A stretch of 64,000 nucleotides of DNA from Arthrobacter sp. cf158 (GTDB lineage Bacteria; Actinomycetota; Actinomycetes; Actinomycetales; Micrococcaceae): NCBI RefSeq assembly GCF_900106835.1, contig NZ_FNNR01000005.1, forward strand, positions 264,019 to 328,018, written 5' to 3'. The position numbers and the translations under genes were made by a program. Shown here piece by piece: positions 18,442 through 28,134 of the stretch (within the stretch, counting starts at the first letter, position 1; each line of letters begins with the position of its first letter). The notes under the pieces were generated by a model that was given only the letters and a program-made list of their open reading frames with translations, made no database searches and was not told the DNA's origin.

Positions 18442-19965
18442 TTAGCGAGAAAGGGCCGGATTCACCGGCCCAGATTTTGGTATGGCAAATAGCTCGAGGG
18501 CACCGCAGCTGTCTTTCAGAGACAGCTCAAGCCTTTCGGATTCGGGGTAACTTGCCACAGGGTTGTCTGCACCCCAAATCTGGGTGGTCAGTTCGGGCCC
18601 CCATTGTGGCCATCCTGGGTTTCCAGTTGCGGCGAAGCCGGTCCATGCCTTGCGCATTCGGGCGCCTGATTCGAGCACTGAGTCAGTTGGCTCAGGTATC
18701 AGCGCTCCTAATCCGGTGTCAAGGGTATCGAAGGTCAAGGGCAAGTCGATGGCGTGCGGTGAGCCAATGCCCCCAACCGGGTCGATGCACAGTTCGTAGA
18801 CGAAAACGTGTCCCCCAGCATCAGTGGCGGCGATTGCAGCCTGCATTGTTGGGGCAAGGAACAGGTAGTCGGTGATGACTTTTTCGTATACCTCCCCGGG
18901 TTCTGCCTTCGGCATGATGGCGCGGTAGCTGTCGGCGTCTCCGTTGGGTGCGAAGATGTGCAGAGCGGTATCCGCTTCATCGCTTGAGATGTTAAACCGC
19001 TTCTGTTGGGCGGTGAAGATACGGTATTCATCGCGGGTGTGGCCGGTGATCAGCGGGATATCACGGGCGGCCCCACCTCGCAGCGCCGTCCAGGGGTCCT
19101 CGGGCAAGGTGTCCCCATCCATGATCGGCCCAAAGGGCGACGGAGAGTGGGCAAGAGGTCCCCATTGGTCTGCGCGTTCTCCCATAGTGCTCATGACCTG
19201 CCGCGTTGCGTCTGCCAGCGCTTGAGGACTCAACTTTTCCAGGGAGCTCGAATCTGCTGTTCCTTCTATGCCAGCTGCGGCGGCAATGGCCTGGGTGACC
19301 GAGTGCGCGAGCGTTTGGGTGAGGAACATGCGCGGAATACTTTGGGCGATGGCACGGTGGAACAGGCCGCGGGCGCATGGCATGGCGAGCATGGCCAGGA
19401 CACAGCCAGCTCCCGCGGATTGTCCGAAGATCGTGACCTTTTGCGGATCACCTCCGAAGCCGGCAATGTTGTCCCGTACCCATTCCAAGGCCGCGATCTG
19501 GTCGAGAATCCCGCGGTTGGAGACGGTGCCCTCGATCTGTCCGAAGCCGTCCACGCCCATGCGGTAGTTCACGGTGACCAAGACGACGCCTTCTTGGACC
19601 AGTGACGCTCCGTTGTAGGCCTTTTCTGACCCTGCACCTGCGAGGTACGCTCCGCCGTGGAACCACACCATGACCGGCAACCGTTCTGGCGTTGGAGTTG
19701 GGGCCCACACGTTGAGGGTCAGACAGTCTGGTGCGGGATCAGTCGACGGCGCGATATCCGAGCCTGGCAGCTGCAAACCTTGGGGTGCCGGGGGCCCGTA
19801 GGAGCAGGCATCACGAACAGTGCTCCATGGCGTGCGTGGCTGGGGCGGTGTAAAGCGTTGCTGGCCCCAAGGTGGGGCGGCGTAGGGGATGCCAAGCCAA
19901 CTGCGGACGCCGCTATTTTCACGGCCTTGGACTGGACCTAATTGAGTTGCAACTGGGTTGAGCAT
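18442..19965 (-). CDS. Type-B carboxylesterase
   Basis: 507 residues, normal for type-B carboxylesterases. The oxyanion hole is in WFHGGAYLAG, and the nucleophile Ser183 lies in the GQSAGAG elbow; DCLTLNVWAP is the second family signature. No signal peptide is apparent, so the enzyme is cytoplasmic and hydrolyses esters of small acids or alcohols. It lies downstream of, and in the same direction as, the ABC importer operon and the CocE-like hydrolase, consistent with uptake and hydrolysis of an ester compound. Substrate not known. Confidence 0.9.
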   Translation of the reverse strand: MLNPVATQLGPVQGRENSGVRSWLGIPYAAPPWGQQRFTPPQPRTPWSTVRDACSYGPPAPQGLQLPGSDIAPSTDPAPDCLTLNVWAPTPTPERLPVMVWFHGGAYLAGAGSEKAYNGASLVQEGVVLVTVNYRMGVDGFGQIEGTVSNRGILDQIAALEWVRDNIAGFGGDPQKVTIFGQSAGAGCVLAMLAMPCARGLFHRAIAQSIPRMFLTQTLAHSVTQAIAAAAGIEGTADSSSLEKLSPQALADATRQVMSTMGERADQWGPLAHSPSPFGPIMDGDTLPEDPWTALRGGAARDIPLITGHTRDEYRIFTAQQKRFNISSDEADTALHIFAPNGDADSYRAIMPKAEPGEVYEKVITDYLFLAPTMQAAIAATDAGGHVFVYELCIDPVGGIGSPHAIDLPLTFDTLDTGLGALIPEPTDSVLESGARMRKAWTGFAATGNPGWPQWGPELTTQIWGADNPVASYPESERLELSLKDSCGALELFAIPKSGPVNPALSR

Positions 19966-20118
19966 GGCATCTCTTTCATGATTTCATGACGTGAAGAAGG
20001 GCCTGCGAAGCGGCGACAAGGTCTGACGTCTGGGGTTCGTGATTACCTCGTGGTGTCTGCACTAGGAGAAAGAGTTGTGGTTGGCATCAGAACTTGCCGA
20101 TTAAACCCTGTCGCCCGA

Positions 20119-21141
20119 TTAAACCCTGTCGCGGAGGGCCCGGTCCCTGCTGTACCCAGCGACTACGACGAGAATCAGGATCCCGTAGATAATCGTCTGA
20201 TCTGAACTGGAAAACCCCACCCCAATGAGAATGGTCGACAGTACCGTTAGAAGCAACGCGCCGATGAAGGTATGCCAATAGTCTCCCCGGGCGCCAAAGG
20301 CAGTGCCTCCGACTATTACTGCTGTCAGGCTCTGGAACAGGTAGGGGTCACCCATTGTGAGATCCGCGCTTCCGCTGAAGCCTGCAAGGAGGGCCCCTAC
20401 GACGGCGGCGGAAAGGGCGCTGAGGGAGAATGCTGACACCCAGATTCTGCGGGTGGGGACGAGGGCTAATTCTGCAGCCCGGATACTCGATCCTGTCGCG
20501 TAGAGAGATTTCCCAAACTTTGTGTGCCGCAGAATTAACCCGATGCCTACTGCAAGTAGGCACCAGAGAACCACAGCAGGGGGTATTTTGAGACCAAAGG
20601 TTGTGCCGACGGGGGATACAAAATTTGAAAGAAAGGCGGGTGCGGAGCCTGGCTGCTTTCCACCGATCCAAATAAGTGTCGCCCCGGTCACTACTGTTCC
20701 AACTCCCAGAGTGACAATAAGCGGTTGGACGCGATACTTGTGGGAAATATAGCCACTGATTCCGCCGACCACAAGCGACACGAGAACTATGAATGCCGCA
20801 ATGGCAGGGAAGGGCCAGCCATAGGTGCCGTATAGTTCGGAAGTTAGCATTGCGCTCAGCACAATGAACGCTGGCACTGAAAGGTCAAGGCCCCCCAAAA
20901 GAACGACAAGAGTTTGTCCCAGTGCTGCGAGTCCAAGAAAACTAGCGATTATCAACATGGAGTAGACGCTGTTCAAGCGGGTAAACCCGGGTATGAGCGA
21001 AGCACCCAGGATTATCAGCGTCGTGAGCATAACGAGTTGCAGCATCGGCACGCGGCCTTTGCCCCGGGTAAGAATGTCACGGATCCTTCCGGACTTCGCC
21101 CGTGGGGTGTCCGTTGATACGGCGTTGGTGGGGGAGCTCAT
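20119..21141 (-). CDS. ABC sugar-type permease (RbsC/BPD_transp_2 family)
   Basis: About 340 residues with roughly eight to ten membrane segments, among them MLIIASFLGLAALGQTLVVLLGGLDLSVPAFIVLSAML, the conserved family region (GGLDLSVPA), and the later VIVGGTAFGARGDYWHTFIGALLL. The start is ATG 21141, which lies inside the stop of the other permease gene; a longer open frame upstream overlaps that gene and is not used. It forms the channel together with the 21138-22115 product. A 17-base sequence with the stop codon is repeated in tandem at the 3' end (20098-20133). Confidence 0.88.
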   Translation of the reverse strand: MSSPTNAVSTDTPRAKSGRIRDILTRGKGRVPMLQLVMLTTLIILGASLIPGFTRLNSVYSMLIIASFLGLAALGQTLVVLLGGLDLSVPAFIVLSAMLTSELYGTYGWPFPAIAAFIVLVSLVVGGISGYISHKYRVQPLIVTLGVGTVVTGATLIWIGGKQPGSAPAFLSNFVSPVGTTFGLKIPPAVVLWCLLAVGIGLILRHTKFGKSLYATGSSIRAAELALVPTRRIWVSAFSLSALSAAVVGALLAGFSGSADLTMGDPYLFQSLTAVIVGGTAFGARGDYWHTFIGALLLTVLSTILIGVGFSSSDQTIIYGILILVVVAGYSRDRALRDRV

Positions 21142-22115
21142 GCCACTTTTCCTTTGGTCTTGTTGGCCGTTGAGGTCCGGACTGTCACGATGATGGCTCC
21201 AATGAGCATTGCTCCGTATGTTAAGTTCAGCCAGGGCGTTGGCACTCGCATGGCGGAGAGCAGTATCTGAAACAGGAAAATGGCCGCTGCCGCCGCGAGG
21301 GAACCTCCCATGCCACCCCGGCCGCCGGTCATGGAAGTCCCGCCCAGCACGACGGCGGTGATTGCGATCAGCGTGTACTGCATGCCCACGGTACTGTCGC
21401 CCGAGCGTAGGATTCCCGTCAGCGCTATACCTCCGATTCCCGCGAAGAGCCCGCCTGTCGCGTATGCAACGACCCGCACGGCCGTGACATTTACGCCAGC
21501 GGTGAAGGCTGCGGTGTCGCTTCCTCCCACCGAGTAGAGGTTTGTCATCCAGGCCGTCTTGCCCAAGAGCGACCAAAGCGCAAGTGGAGCAAGAATGAGG
21601 ACCGCCGCGACGGGGACAGGGCCCCAGGAGCTGCTGACTGCGTCTGTCCAGTTGTCACCGGCCTGCATGGGAGAAGGGGCGAGACGAATATTGATACCGA
21701 TGAGGATCAACATGGCACAAAGGGTGGCGATGATGGGCTGATACCTGAGCACTGCGACCAGGACACCGTTAAGCGCCCCTATGCCAAGGCCGAGAACCAG
21801 CGCGGCAGTAACTCCCATAACTGGTCCGTCCAGCAATTGGCTTGGCAGCAGTAGAGTAACGATGACTATGTTGACCAGCGACATGACTGGGCCCACGGAT
21901 ATGTCTATGCCGCCGCCGCCCCCGAGTATGGCAGGTGTTGACGCCATGGCAGCCAAGGCAAAGGGTGCGAATGCAGCAATGGTCTGTGGCATGTACTGGG
22001 GCGAGAAGGCCGCGGGATTGACGATGAGATTCGCTGCAAGCAGAGCTATTGTCAGTATCGCGGCAATGGCGTAGGGGCGTTGCCATAACCTCAATATTTT
22101 ATTGGTCCTTGTCAC
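21138..22115 (-). CDS. ABC sugar-type permease, second subunit
   Basis: 325 residues, BPD_transp_2 family, multi-spanning. The conserved stretch GGGGGIDISVGPVMSLVNIVIVTLLL is the equivalent of GGIDLSVG in ribose permeases, and TAVVLGGTSMTGGRGGMGGSLAAAAAIFLFQILLS is the C-terminal signature. The gene overlaps its neighbours on both sides by 4 bases, so all importer subunits are translationally coupled. Two distinct permease genes imply a heterodimeric channel. Confidence 0.88.
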   Translation of the reverse strand: MTRTNKILRLWQRPYAIAAILTIALLAANLIVNPAAFSPQYMPQTIAAFAPFALAAMASTPAILGGGGGIDISVGPVMSLVNIVIVTLLLPSQLLDGPVMGVTAALVLGLGIGALNGVLVAVLRYQPIIATLCAMLILIGINIRLAPSPMQAGDNWTDAVSSSWGPVPVAAVLILAPLALWSLLGKTAWMTNLYSVGGSDTAAFTAGVNVTAVRVVAYATGGLFAGIGGIALTGILRSGDSTVGMQYTLIAITAVVLGGTSMTGGRGGMGGSLAAAAAIFLFQILLSAMRVPTPWLNLTYGAMLIGAIIVTVRTSTANKTKGKVA

Positions 22116-23713
22116 TGGGAATCCTCATGTCCGAAGAAACTCGAAACCAGTTTCTCTCTGGTGGTCATCGTCCGATCAAGCTCTACGAAGACGTTATTTT
22201 CTCTGAAAACCAAAGTGCGATCTGCAATCTCCAGGATTTCATCCACTTCTGTGGAAAGAACTATGAATGACACTCCTTGCTGAGTCATTCGCCTCATGAG
22301 AGCGTAAATGTCTCGTTTCGCGCCGAGGTCAACTCCTCTGGTTGGGTCGTTGAGAAGAACTACGTCCGGCTCCGAAGCCAGCCATCGGGCAAGGACAACT
22401 TTTTGCTGGTTGCCTCCGCTGAGTGTTGTTATGGGGTCTCGGTCGCTGCTCATTTTGATCTTCAGCGTCTCTTTGAAGGCCTTCAATCGTGTTAAGGACC
22501 GAGACGGCTTTACTACACCAAACTGCACGTCCTGCGACATAGTTGCTATAGAGAAGTTGTCTCCAATGGATTGATTGGGAAAGATGCCCTCCGTCCGGCG
22601 GTCGCGAGGAACGTAAACAATGGAAGCCCTCACGGCATCTGCGGGCGAAGTGATCTTTTGGGCCTGATTCTTGGTGTAGGCGACGACGGCGCCGGCCACA
22701 GGTTCCAAGGCCCAGAGGGCCCTGAGGAAGTGGTCCTGGCCGTGGCCCTCGAGCCCCGCCAGGGCGACGACTTCGCCCTTCCTCAAATGGAAATTGATGC
22801 CTTTTGACTCTGCCGACAGTTTGAGGTCCTGCGTCTCCAGCTGGACTTTTCCATCCAGTCCTGGCGTTCGTACGTCAACCGATTCTTCGGCCTGGGCAAA
22901 TGTTTTTCCGGTCATTGAACTGACAAGGACTTCAGGGGTTGCTTCACCGCGGGTGAAGTGGCCGACTGTTCTGCCCGACCTCAGCACTGTGACCCGGTCG
23001 GCAATCGCCATTACTTCGTCCATACGATGAGAAATGAAGATGATGCTGGTGCCTTCGCCGGTTAGCTCGCTGCAGGTCTTGAAAAGACGATCCCGAGTGG
23101 CGATATCAAGTGCCGATGTCGACTCGTCGAGAATGAGTATCTTCGGCTTCTTGACGAGTGCGCGGGCAATGCAACACGCCTGCTGATCGGACAAAGACAG
23201 GGATTCGGTGTGCTGGTCAAGGTCCAACTGTCGGCCCAAGAGTACCTTGAGCACCTTGTCTGCAATGTGACGCTTCTCAGCCTTTCGAAGCCTGTTTCTG
23301 AACACTCCGTCGTAACCAACCCATATGTTGTCCAATACGGTCTGGTTTTCAATGATGGGTACTTCCTGAAACACTGCGACGATACCTGCGCTTATCCCGT
23401 CCACCGGGTTGGAGAAGGGGCGCAGCCGTCGGCCGTCCATAGAGAGTGTTCCCTCGTCGAGATTTTGAACTCCGGTCAAAATCTTCACGAGCGTGCTTTT
23501 CCCCGAGCCGTTTTCGCCCATGACGGCGAGGATTTCGCCGGAAAATAGTTCCATGTCGCAAGCCGTGAGGGCGCGGGTATGGCCGTACGACTTGGCTACC
23601 TTCTCAACGCGCAGTACCGGGGTCACCGACGTCGCTGGCGTGTTTTCCTCGCTCACCGGCTGCAAACCCATGCTGCTGTCCCTGTCAGGCCCCGCGAGCA
23701 TCATTGCGTTCAC
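22112..23713 (-). CDS. ABC importer ATPase with two nucleotide-binding domains
   Basis: 533 residues, the double-domain RbsA/MglA type. Domain 1 has Walker A GENGSGKST, a variant signature SLSDQQ and Walker B KILILDESTSALD. Domain 2 has a degenerate Walker A (GLEGHGQDHF), the intact signature LSGGNQQK and Walker B DVVLLNDPTRGVDLG. One normal and one weak site is usual in this family. It energises the two permeases and overlaps the binding-protein gene by 4 bases. Confidence 0.92.
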   Translation of the reverse strand: MNAMMLAGPDRDSSMGLQPVSEENTPATSVTPVLRVEKVAKSYGHTRALTACDMELFSGEILAVMGENGSGKSTLVKILTGVQNLDEGTLSMDGRRLRPFSNPVDGISAGIVAVFQEVPIIENQTVLDNIWVGYDGVFRNRLRKAEKRHIADKVLKVLLGRQLDLDQHTESLSLSDQQACCIARALVKKPKILILDESTSALDIATRDRLFKTCSELTGEGTSIIFISHRMDEVMAIADRVTVLRSGRTVGHFTRGEATPEVLVSSMTGKTFAQAEESVDVRTPGLDGKVQLETQDLKLSAESKGINFHLRKGEVVALAGLEGHGQDHFLRALWALEPVAGAVVAYTKNQAQKITSPADAVRASIVYVPRDRRTEGIFPNQSIGDNFSIATMSQDVQFGVVKPSRSLTRLKAFKETLKIKMSSDRDPITTLSGGNQQKVVLARWLASEPDVVLLNDPTRGVDLGAKRDIYALMRRMTQQGVSFIVLSTEVDEILEIADRTLVFRENNVFVELDRTMTTREKLVSSFFGHEDSQ

Positions 23714-24945
23714 TTCGCAAAAAACTGGTCAATATAACCCGCTGGCGGAAAGGTGCCGGCCGGCGGTTCGGCGGACTTGCCAGAGGACACTTCCGCGCCG
23801 CTGACGGCCCAGTCATCCAGGTTTTTGTCCGTGACAAGAGCCGGCTCAAGCAGGACGGTGTTGACCTTTACGCCGTCTCCATTCAAGACCCGGAGAGCAA
23901 TATCAGCGATTACACCACCCATGGCCTGGGGGCCCTGCCCGGTTGCAGCCCCCCGATAACCTTCGGGTGCGTTTTTCTGCCAGTAGGCGAGGCTTCCTTC
24001 GCTCGCCGCGGCATCGGCCATGGGCGGCATCGGCCGGCCTGCCTGTTCGAAGGCGCTGATGACTCCGTTGCCCATGATGGCTGCGTGGACCACGCCGCCA
24101 ACGTCAGTCTGATGGGTGCTTAGCCACTTCAGCACTTCCGTCTTTGCGGTTGTGGGGTTGTAGGCGCCCACCACGGAGTCGTCGAGGGTGATTTCGGGGC
24201 ACAGTCCGATGACTTGCTTGATTCCTTCGAAGGTCTCCGTTTCGATTGAGACGCCTTTGACCCCTCGCACTCCCAGCATGGTTCCCTTGCCTCCCATCAG
24301 TTTTGCTACTTCCGCCGCTGGCCGGGCTCCGAGAAGGAACGAGTTGGGGGAGATGTTGATGACCTTGTCGGAGGGAACAACTGACTGCATGGTGAGCGAA
24401 GGAATTCCTGCTGCGGCTGCCTGCTCACTCAGTGGCACGAAAGGATCAGGTGCCAGCGGCTGATAGAGGATGAGGTCCGGAGCGGCCTGGATGGCCGCCT
24501 GGAACTGCTGCAACTGCGTCGGAAGGTTGTTCTCGGCAAATGACACAGTGACTTTCCCAATGAGTGGGTCTTTCCCCAGGGCCTCCTTTACAGTCTTCAG
24601 AAGGGTCGCCTGGTACGGCACGGCTTCGGTCGAGTAGACGATGGCAACGTCATATGGCGGAGGCGTGGCCGGCTTCCAGTTGCTCCAGAAACTGGGCTTG
24701 AGGGCTCCCGAGAATCCGGTGTAGGCCGCCTTGGCGGCAGCGTCCATCTTTGATATGAGCCCTTCGGGATCATTCAGCGGCGTTGTCGGGATGCTTCCGC
24801 ATTGCCCGTCGCCGGCCGTTTCAATCGCTGACGGCGCTTGCCCTACGGGATCTGCGGCCGCGCAGCCCGACAAAATAGCCCCGAGGGTGAGTATTCCTAC
24901 CAGCGCAGGAGTACCAGCCCTGCGCTTCATGATCGTGGTATTCAT
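23710..24945 (-). CDS. Substrate-binding lipoprotein of the ABC importer
   Basis: About 411 residues from ATG 24945, preceded by AAAGGAG. The signal peptide ends with a lipobox LSGC (Cys28), so the protein is tethered to the outer face of the membrane. The rest is a type I periplasmic-binding-protein fold (VAIVYSTEAVPYQATLLKTVKEALG, DLILYQPLAPDPFVPLSEQAAAAGIP). This group binds sugars, polyols, autoinducer-2 and similar small polar ligands; the ligand here is unknown. As the first gene of the four-gene operon it should be the most highly expressed. Confidence 0.9.
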   Translation of the reverse strand: MNTTIMKRRAGTPALVGILTLGAILSGCAAADPVGQAPSAIETAGDGQCGSIPTTPLNDPEGLISKMDAAAKAAYTGFSGALKPSFWSNWKPATPPPYDVAIVYSTEAVPYQATLLKTVKEALGKDPLIGKVTVSFAENNLPTQLQQFQAAIQAAPDLILYQPLAPDPFVPLSEQAAAAGIPSLTMQSVVPSDKVINISPNSFLLGARPAAEVAKLMGGKGTMLGVRGVKGVSIETETFEGIKQVIGLCPEITLDDSVVGAYNPTTAKTEVLKWLSTHQTDVGGVVHAAIMGNGVISAFEQAGRPMPPMADAAASEGSLAYWQKNAPEGYRGAATGQGPQAMGGVIADIALRVLNGDGVKVNTVLLEPALVTDKNLDDWAVSGAEVSSGKSAEPPAGTFPPAGYIDQFFAK

Positions 24946-25359
24946 CAAATCTCCTTTGATTCGCAAAATAATTTTGGGTGGGTCTGACGTCTTCGGTTGG
25001 TTCTCTGATATCGGGTCGCTCCTGAGACGGCTGAATAGAAGCTGTGAGGGCGACCTTGCGTTCCGTGGCTCTGGTCGGACAGGGTGATGCGTCGACCTAC
25101 CCATGCTGGTGATGACCAGATCTGCGAGGGTGCCGGTTCACTCGGGTTACTACCCGGGAATGAGGCGGGTTATTCGCCGTGTTTCCGTTCGAAAGACACG
25201 TCAAAGGTCTGCGGGTCGACGGGTTGTCGTCGTGGAACAGAATTTTGGAGTTCTGGGGTGATATCCCGCTGCCTGTTGGCGAGGATCACGGTCAAATGTT
25301 TCTGTATGTTTTCCTGGAGGGCGGCGGTCTCCGCCCTCCAGGAGGTGATGGAAGGCCGA

Positions 25360-27075
25360 TCAGCGCTTGATGACGGGGAGGTAGAGGTGGCTGTCGAACT
25401 CTCCGCCTGTGTGGATTGTGTGGTTGCCGGAGTTGTGCAGGGGCGCGAAGACGATTTCGAACCTTCCGCTGTAGCGTTGTACGGGCGTTCCCTTGACAAT
25501 AACGCGGAGGCTCTCTCCGGGTTCGAAAAGGACGCTGTTAGGCCAGATCTCGATGTCCACCGGCACCGGTTTGCCGTGGACAAGCCAGTCCCGCCGGGCG
25601 TGCGAGTGCCAGGGTCGCTCCGGCGTGGACCGCTCCTCATCCAGTGCGCGGTGGGAGGCCCGCAGCCAACCGAAGCCCATCGGCCCGTCGTCGTACATTT
25701 GGGAGAACGTGAAGGGTACCCGTTTCCCGTGCTGATCGAGTTTTTCAACTCCAACGAATAGGTCGGCGTCGTTGCTGAGGTCAGTTGAAATCCACAGCCT
25801 GAGCTTGGCGTTGCCGGTCATCTCAACACGCTCGTCGAAACGGATATCGAATGTAGCGGCTCCGCTGTCGTCAGTTGACGCATACGATACGGCGGCGGCT
25901 ATTTCCGGTCGTTGGGTGTTCAATGTCCCTGCGTCCGCATCCAGCCACAAGGTCTCGTACGTGACGTCGGGCAGGGGCCAATCGGTTTCGTCCCGGAAGG
26001 TCCACTGGTCCTCGCGGGTGCGCACGCCAATGCGGACCCGCGGCCACTCGCTGACGCCGTTGTCGACGTTTTTGAGGTAGCGGTCGAAGAACTCCCTTTG
26101 GCGTTGGACGGACTCGGGCTGGTAAAAGCCCTCCCATTCCTTATCTCCGCGTATCTCGAGGAACTTGTCCGGAGAACTAATGCCTTTCCAAGCCTCGACT
26201 GTTCCCCGAAGATGAAGGTTGTTGGGGAATTCGGTCACGGCGTAAGTGGGTACGTCCACGGCTTGCCAGTCCGCGACCCTGCACTGCCAGTACTCATCGA
26301 AGGTTGGGTGGTCGCGCATCCCTGCTTCCATGTCCTCGACGCGTTGCTGGCCGGTGCCGGTGAGCTGCATCCAGCCGTGGATGAAAGGGAAAGAAGGGAT
26401 GCCAGCGTGCAGGAAGGCCTCACGGTAACAGTCGCTGGCAGCATCCCAGGGCAAAATAGCAGCTAGGTGGGGCGGCTTTGTTGCCGCGACAGACCAGGCT
26501 GTCATGGCGAAGTACGACACTCCACCCCAGCCCACCTTGCCCGTTGACCAGTCGCACTGGGCGAGCCACTCGACAATGTCATGACCCGCCCAAGCTTCTT
26601 CAGGCGTGAAGTAGGTAGCGTCCCCCTCGGAGTACCAGTTGCCCACGCCATCGACGATGGCGATGGCATAGCCCCATTCCGTCCAGGGAACGGGGTCAAA
26701 CTGTTCCCAGGGCACAAAATCCGAAAGCGTCTCGAACGGGATGCCGGACCCGGCCCAGAGCGTTTCGATGTCGAGGTGGGGGTGCTTACCGAAAGGTGCG
26801 TAGCCCACGATCACCGGAACCTGGGTTGCGTTGCGCGGCCGGAAGACATCGGCGTAAACGGTTCCTCTTCGGGTTGGAATGGCCACATCACGTTCGATAA
26901 GCATGTTGCCGTGCTCCTCCCGCCGGTAGCCGAAACCCGGATGAGGCTCGGCGCCGGGCAGAGGCTGGGAGGGCTCCCGGCCCGGGCGGTAGCTGCGCCC
27001 GAGACGTGCGTCTGTTTGGGCTTGTTCCTCCGCCGAGCAAACCGGGCCTGTGCGTGCGGTAGTTGCTTCTGTCAT
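25360..27075 (-). CDS. CocE/NonD-family alpha/beta hydrolase
   Basis: About 571 residues. The Peptidase_S15-type N-terminal domain reads RDVAIPTRRGTVYADVFRPRNATQVPVIVGYAPFGKH, with the nucleophile region GKVGWGGVSYFAMTAW, and the jelly-roll C-terminal domain reads EVEMTGNAKLRLWISTDLSNDADLFVGVEKLD. Family members hydrolyse esters or amides, such as cocaine esterase. The ATG at 27075 overlaps the stop of the EthD gene and begins MTEATTARTG. It pairs with the upstream EthD-domain protein. The substrate is unknown but is likely an ester. Confidence 0.88.
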   Translation of the reverse strand: MTEATTARTGPVCSAEEQAQTDARLGRSYRPGREPSQPLPGAEPHPGFGYRREEHGNMLIERDVAIPTRRGTVYADVFRPRNATQVPVIVGYAPFGKHPHLDIETLWAGSGIPFETLSDFVPWEQFDPVPWTEWGYAIAIVDGVGNWYSEGDATYFTPEEAWAGHDIVEWLAQCDWSTGKVGWGGVSYFAMTAWSVAATKPPHLAAILPWDAASDCYREAFLHAGIPSFPFIHGWMQLTGTGQQRVEDMEAGMRDHPTFDEYWQCRVADWQAVDVPTYAVTEFPNNLHLRGTVEAWKGISSPDKFLEIRGDKEWEGFYQPESVQRQREFFDRYLKNVDNGVSEWPRVRIGVRTREDQWTFRDETDWPLPDVTYETLWLDADAGTLNTQRPEIAAAVSYASTDDSGAATFDIRFDERVEMTGNAKLRLWISTDLSNDADLFVGVEKLDQHGKRVPFTFSQMYDDGPMGFGWLRASHRALDEERSTPERPWHSHARRDWLVHGKPVPVDIEIWPNSVLFEPGESLRVIVKGTPVQRYSGRFEIVFAPLHNSGNHTIHTGGEFDSHLYLPVIKR

Positions 27076-27950
27076 GCCAGTACTCCGTCCTGGGCAGAGA
27101 TCTCTGTATTCCACTGCCCCCAATTGCGCTCCGTGGCGAGCGTTCCCGCCTCGACACTGCCGGGCGTCTCCACCGCAGGGCGCGGGAGAGCATCCGGGTC
27201 GGTGTAATCCCACACCACTCGCTCTACCACCGTCATGGAGAAACTGCGCCCCGCATCAATAATGCTGCTTTCGAGTTCCCTGCACTTCTGGTCCGATTCC
27301 CGGCGCTCCCTGAAACGGCGTGCCGCCTCCCGGTCGGGAAACCAAAGCTCTTCGATTCCGGAGTAGGTCTGCACACCACCCGCTTCAAACAGGGTGCCTT
27401 TGAACATCGCTGCGTCTAGGGGCAGCTGAGTGTTTTGCACGTAACGGCGGAGGTCTTCGCCCTCGCCGGCAAGTTCAGCTATACGCGCCGAGTACTCACC
27501 GCGGCCCACGCGCTCGAACGTGTCACGATCGATGCCCTCTGCCGGAGCGACGAAATTGACGACTTTCACCCCATGGCCCGGCTTCATTCCGGGACCAAAT
27601 GATTGATCGGAAACTACGGAGGTAAGTTCGATAACGAACTCCTTGTCACCGAACGAGTGCGGCTGCATCCGGCGAGGGTAGTCCTCTCCTCCGAAAATCG
27701 CCTCCAAAGCATGAACATCCGGCATCACATGGTTCGCAATGGAATACCAGCCCTTTTCATGCCGCCCATAAGGGAAACAGCTATCCGGTACATCGTCGAC
27801 GGCACGGTGTTGGGAGTATTTCGTGAAACCCGCCATCACGCTCGGGGTGGTCAGCATGAGGGCGACATGAATTACGCCCCACTCAAAGTCGAACATGTCG
27901 CGGTCCGCACCCGGCTTTGGGCGGGAAGCAAGCCAAAAGTTGATCATCAT
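27072..27950 (-). CDS. EthD-domain protein, probably two repeats
   Basis: 292 residues. The first half begins MINFWLASRPKPGADRDMFDFEWGVIHVALMLTTP, and the second half has KVVNFVAPAEGIDRDTFERVGRGEYSARIAELAGEG, each matching the alpha+beta barrel EthD pattern. EthD-like proteins occur beside monooxygenases and hydrolases and may act as small isomerases or accessory subunits. Translationally coupled to the CocE-like hydrolase by a 4-base overlap. The precise function is unknown. Confidence 0.7.
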   Translation of the reverse strand: MMINFWLASRPKPGADRDMFDFEWGVIHVALMLTTPSVMAGFTKYSQHRAVDDVPDSCFPYGRHEKGWYSIANHVMPDVHALEAIFGGEDYPRRMQPHSFGDKEFVIELTSVVSDQSFGPGMKPGHGVKVVNFVAPAEGIDRDTFERVGRGEYSARIAELAGEGEDLRRYVQNTQLPLDAAMFKGTLFEAGGVQTYSGIEELWFPDREAARRFRERRESDQKCRELESSIIDAGRSFSMTVVERVVWDYTDPDALPRPAVETPGSVEAGTLATERNWGQWNTEISAQDGVLA

Positions 27951-28134
27951 TGATCCTTACCTAGGTGGTCCCAGAGCCCTTCAGGAATTCTGGTCTACCT
28001 AAAGCATGTGACACCAGTTACATTTCGTCCATGTCGAAATCGGCCGCGATCATTAACTACGTGTTAATAGTTCCTGTTTGACTACCCGGAGCATGCCGAT
28101 GTTGCCCTGGAGCAGGAGCTTAGACGTCTGCTGG

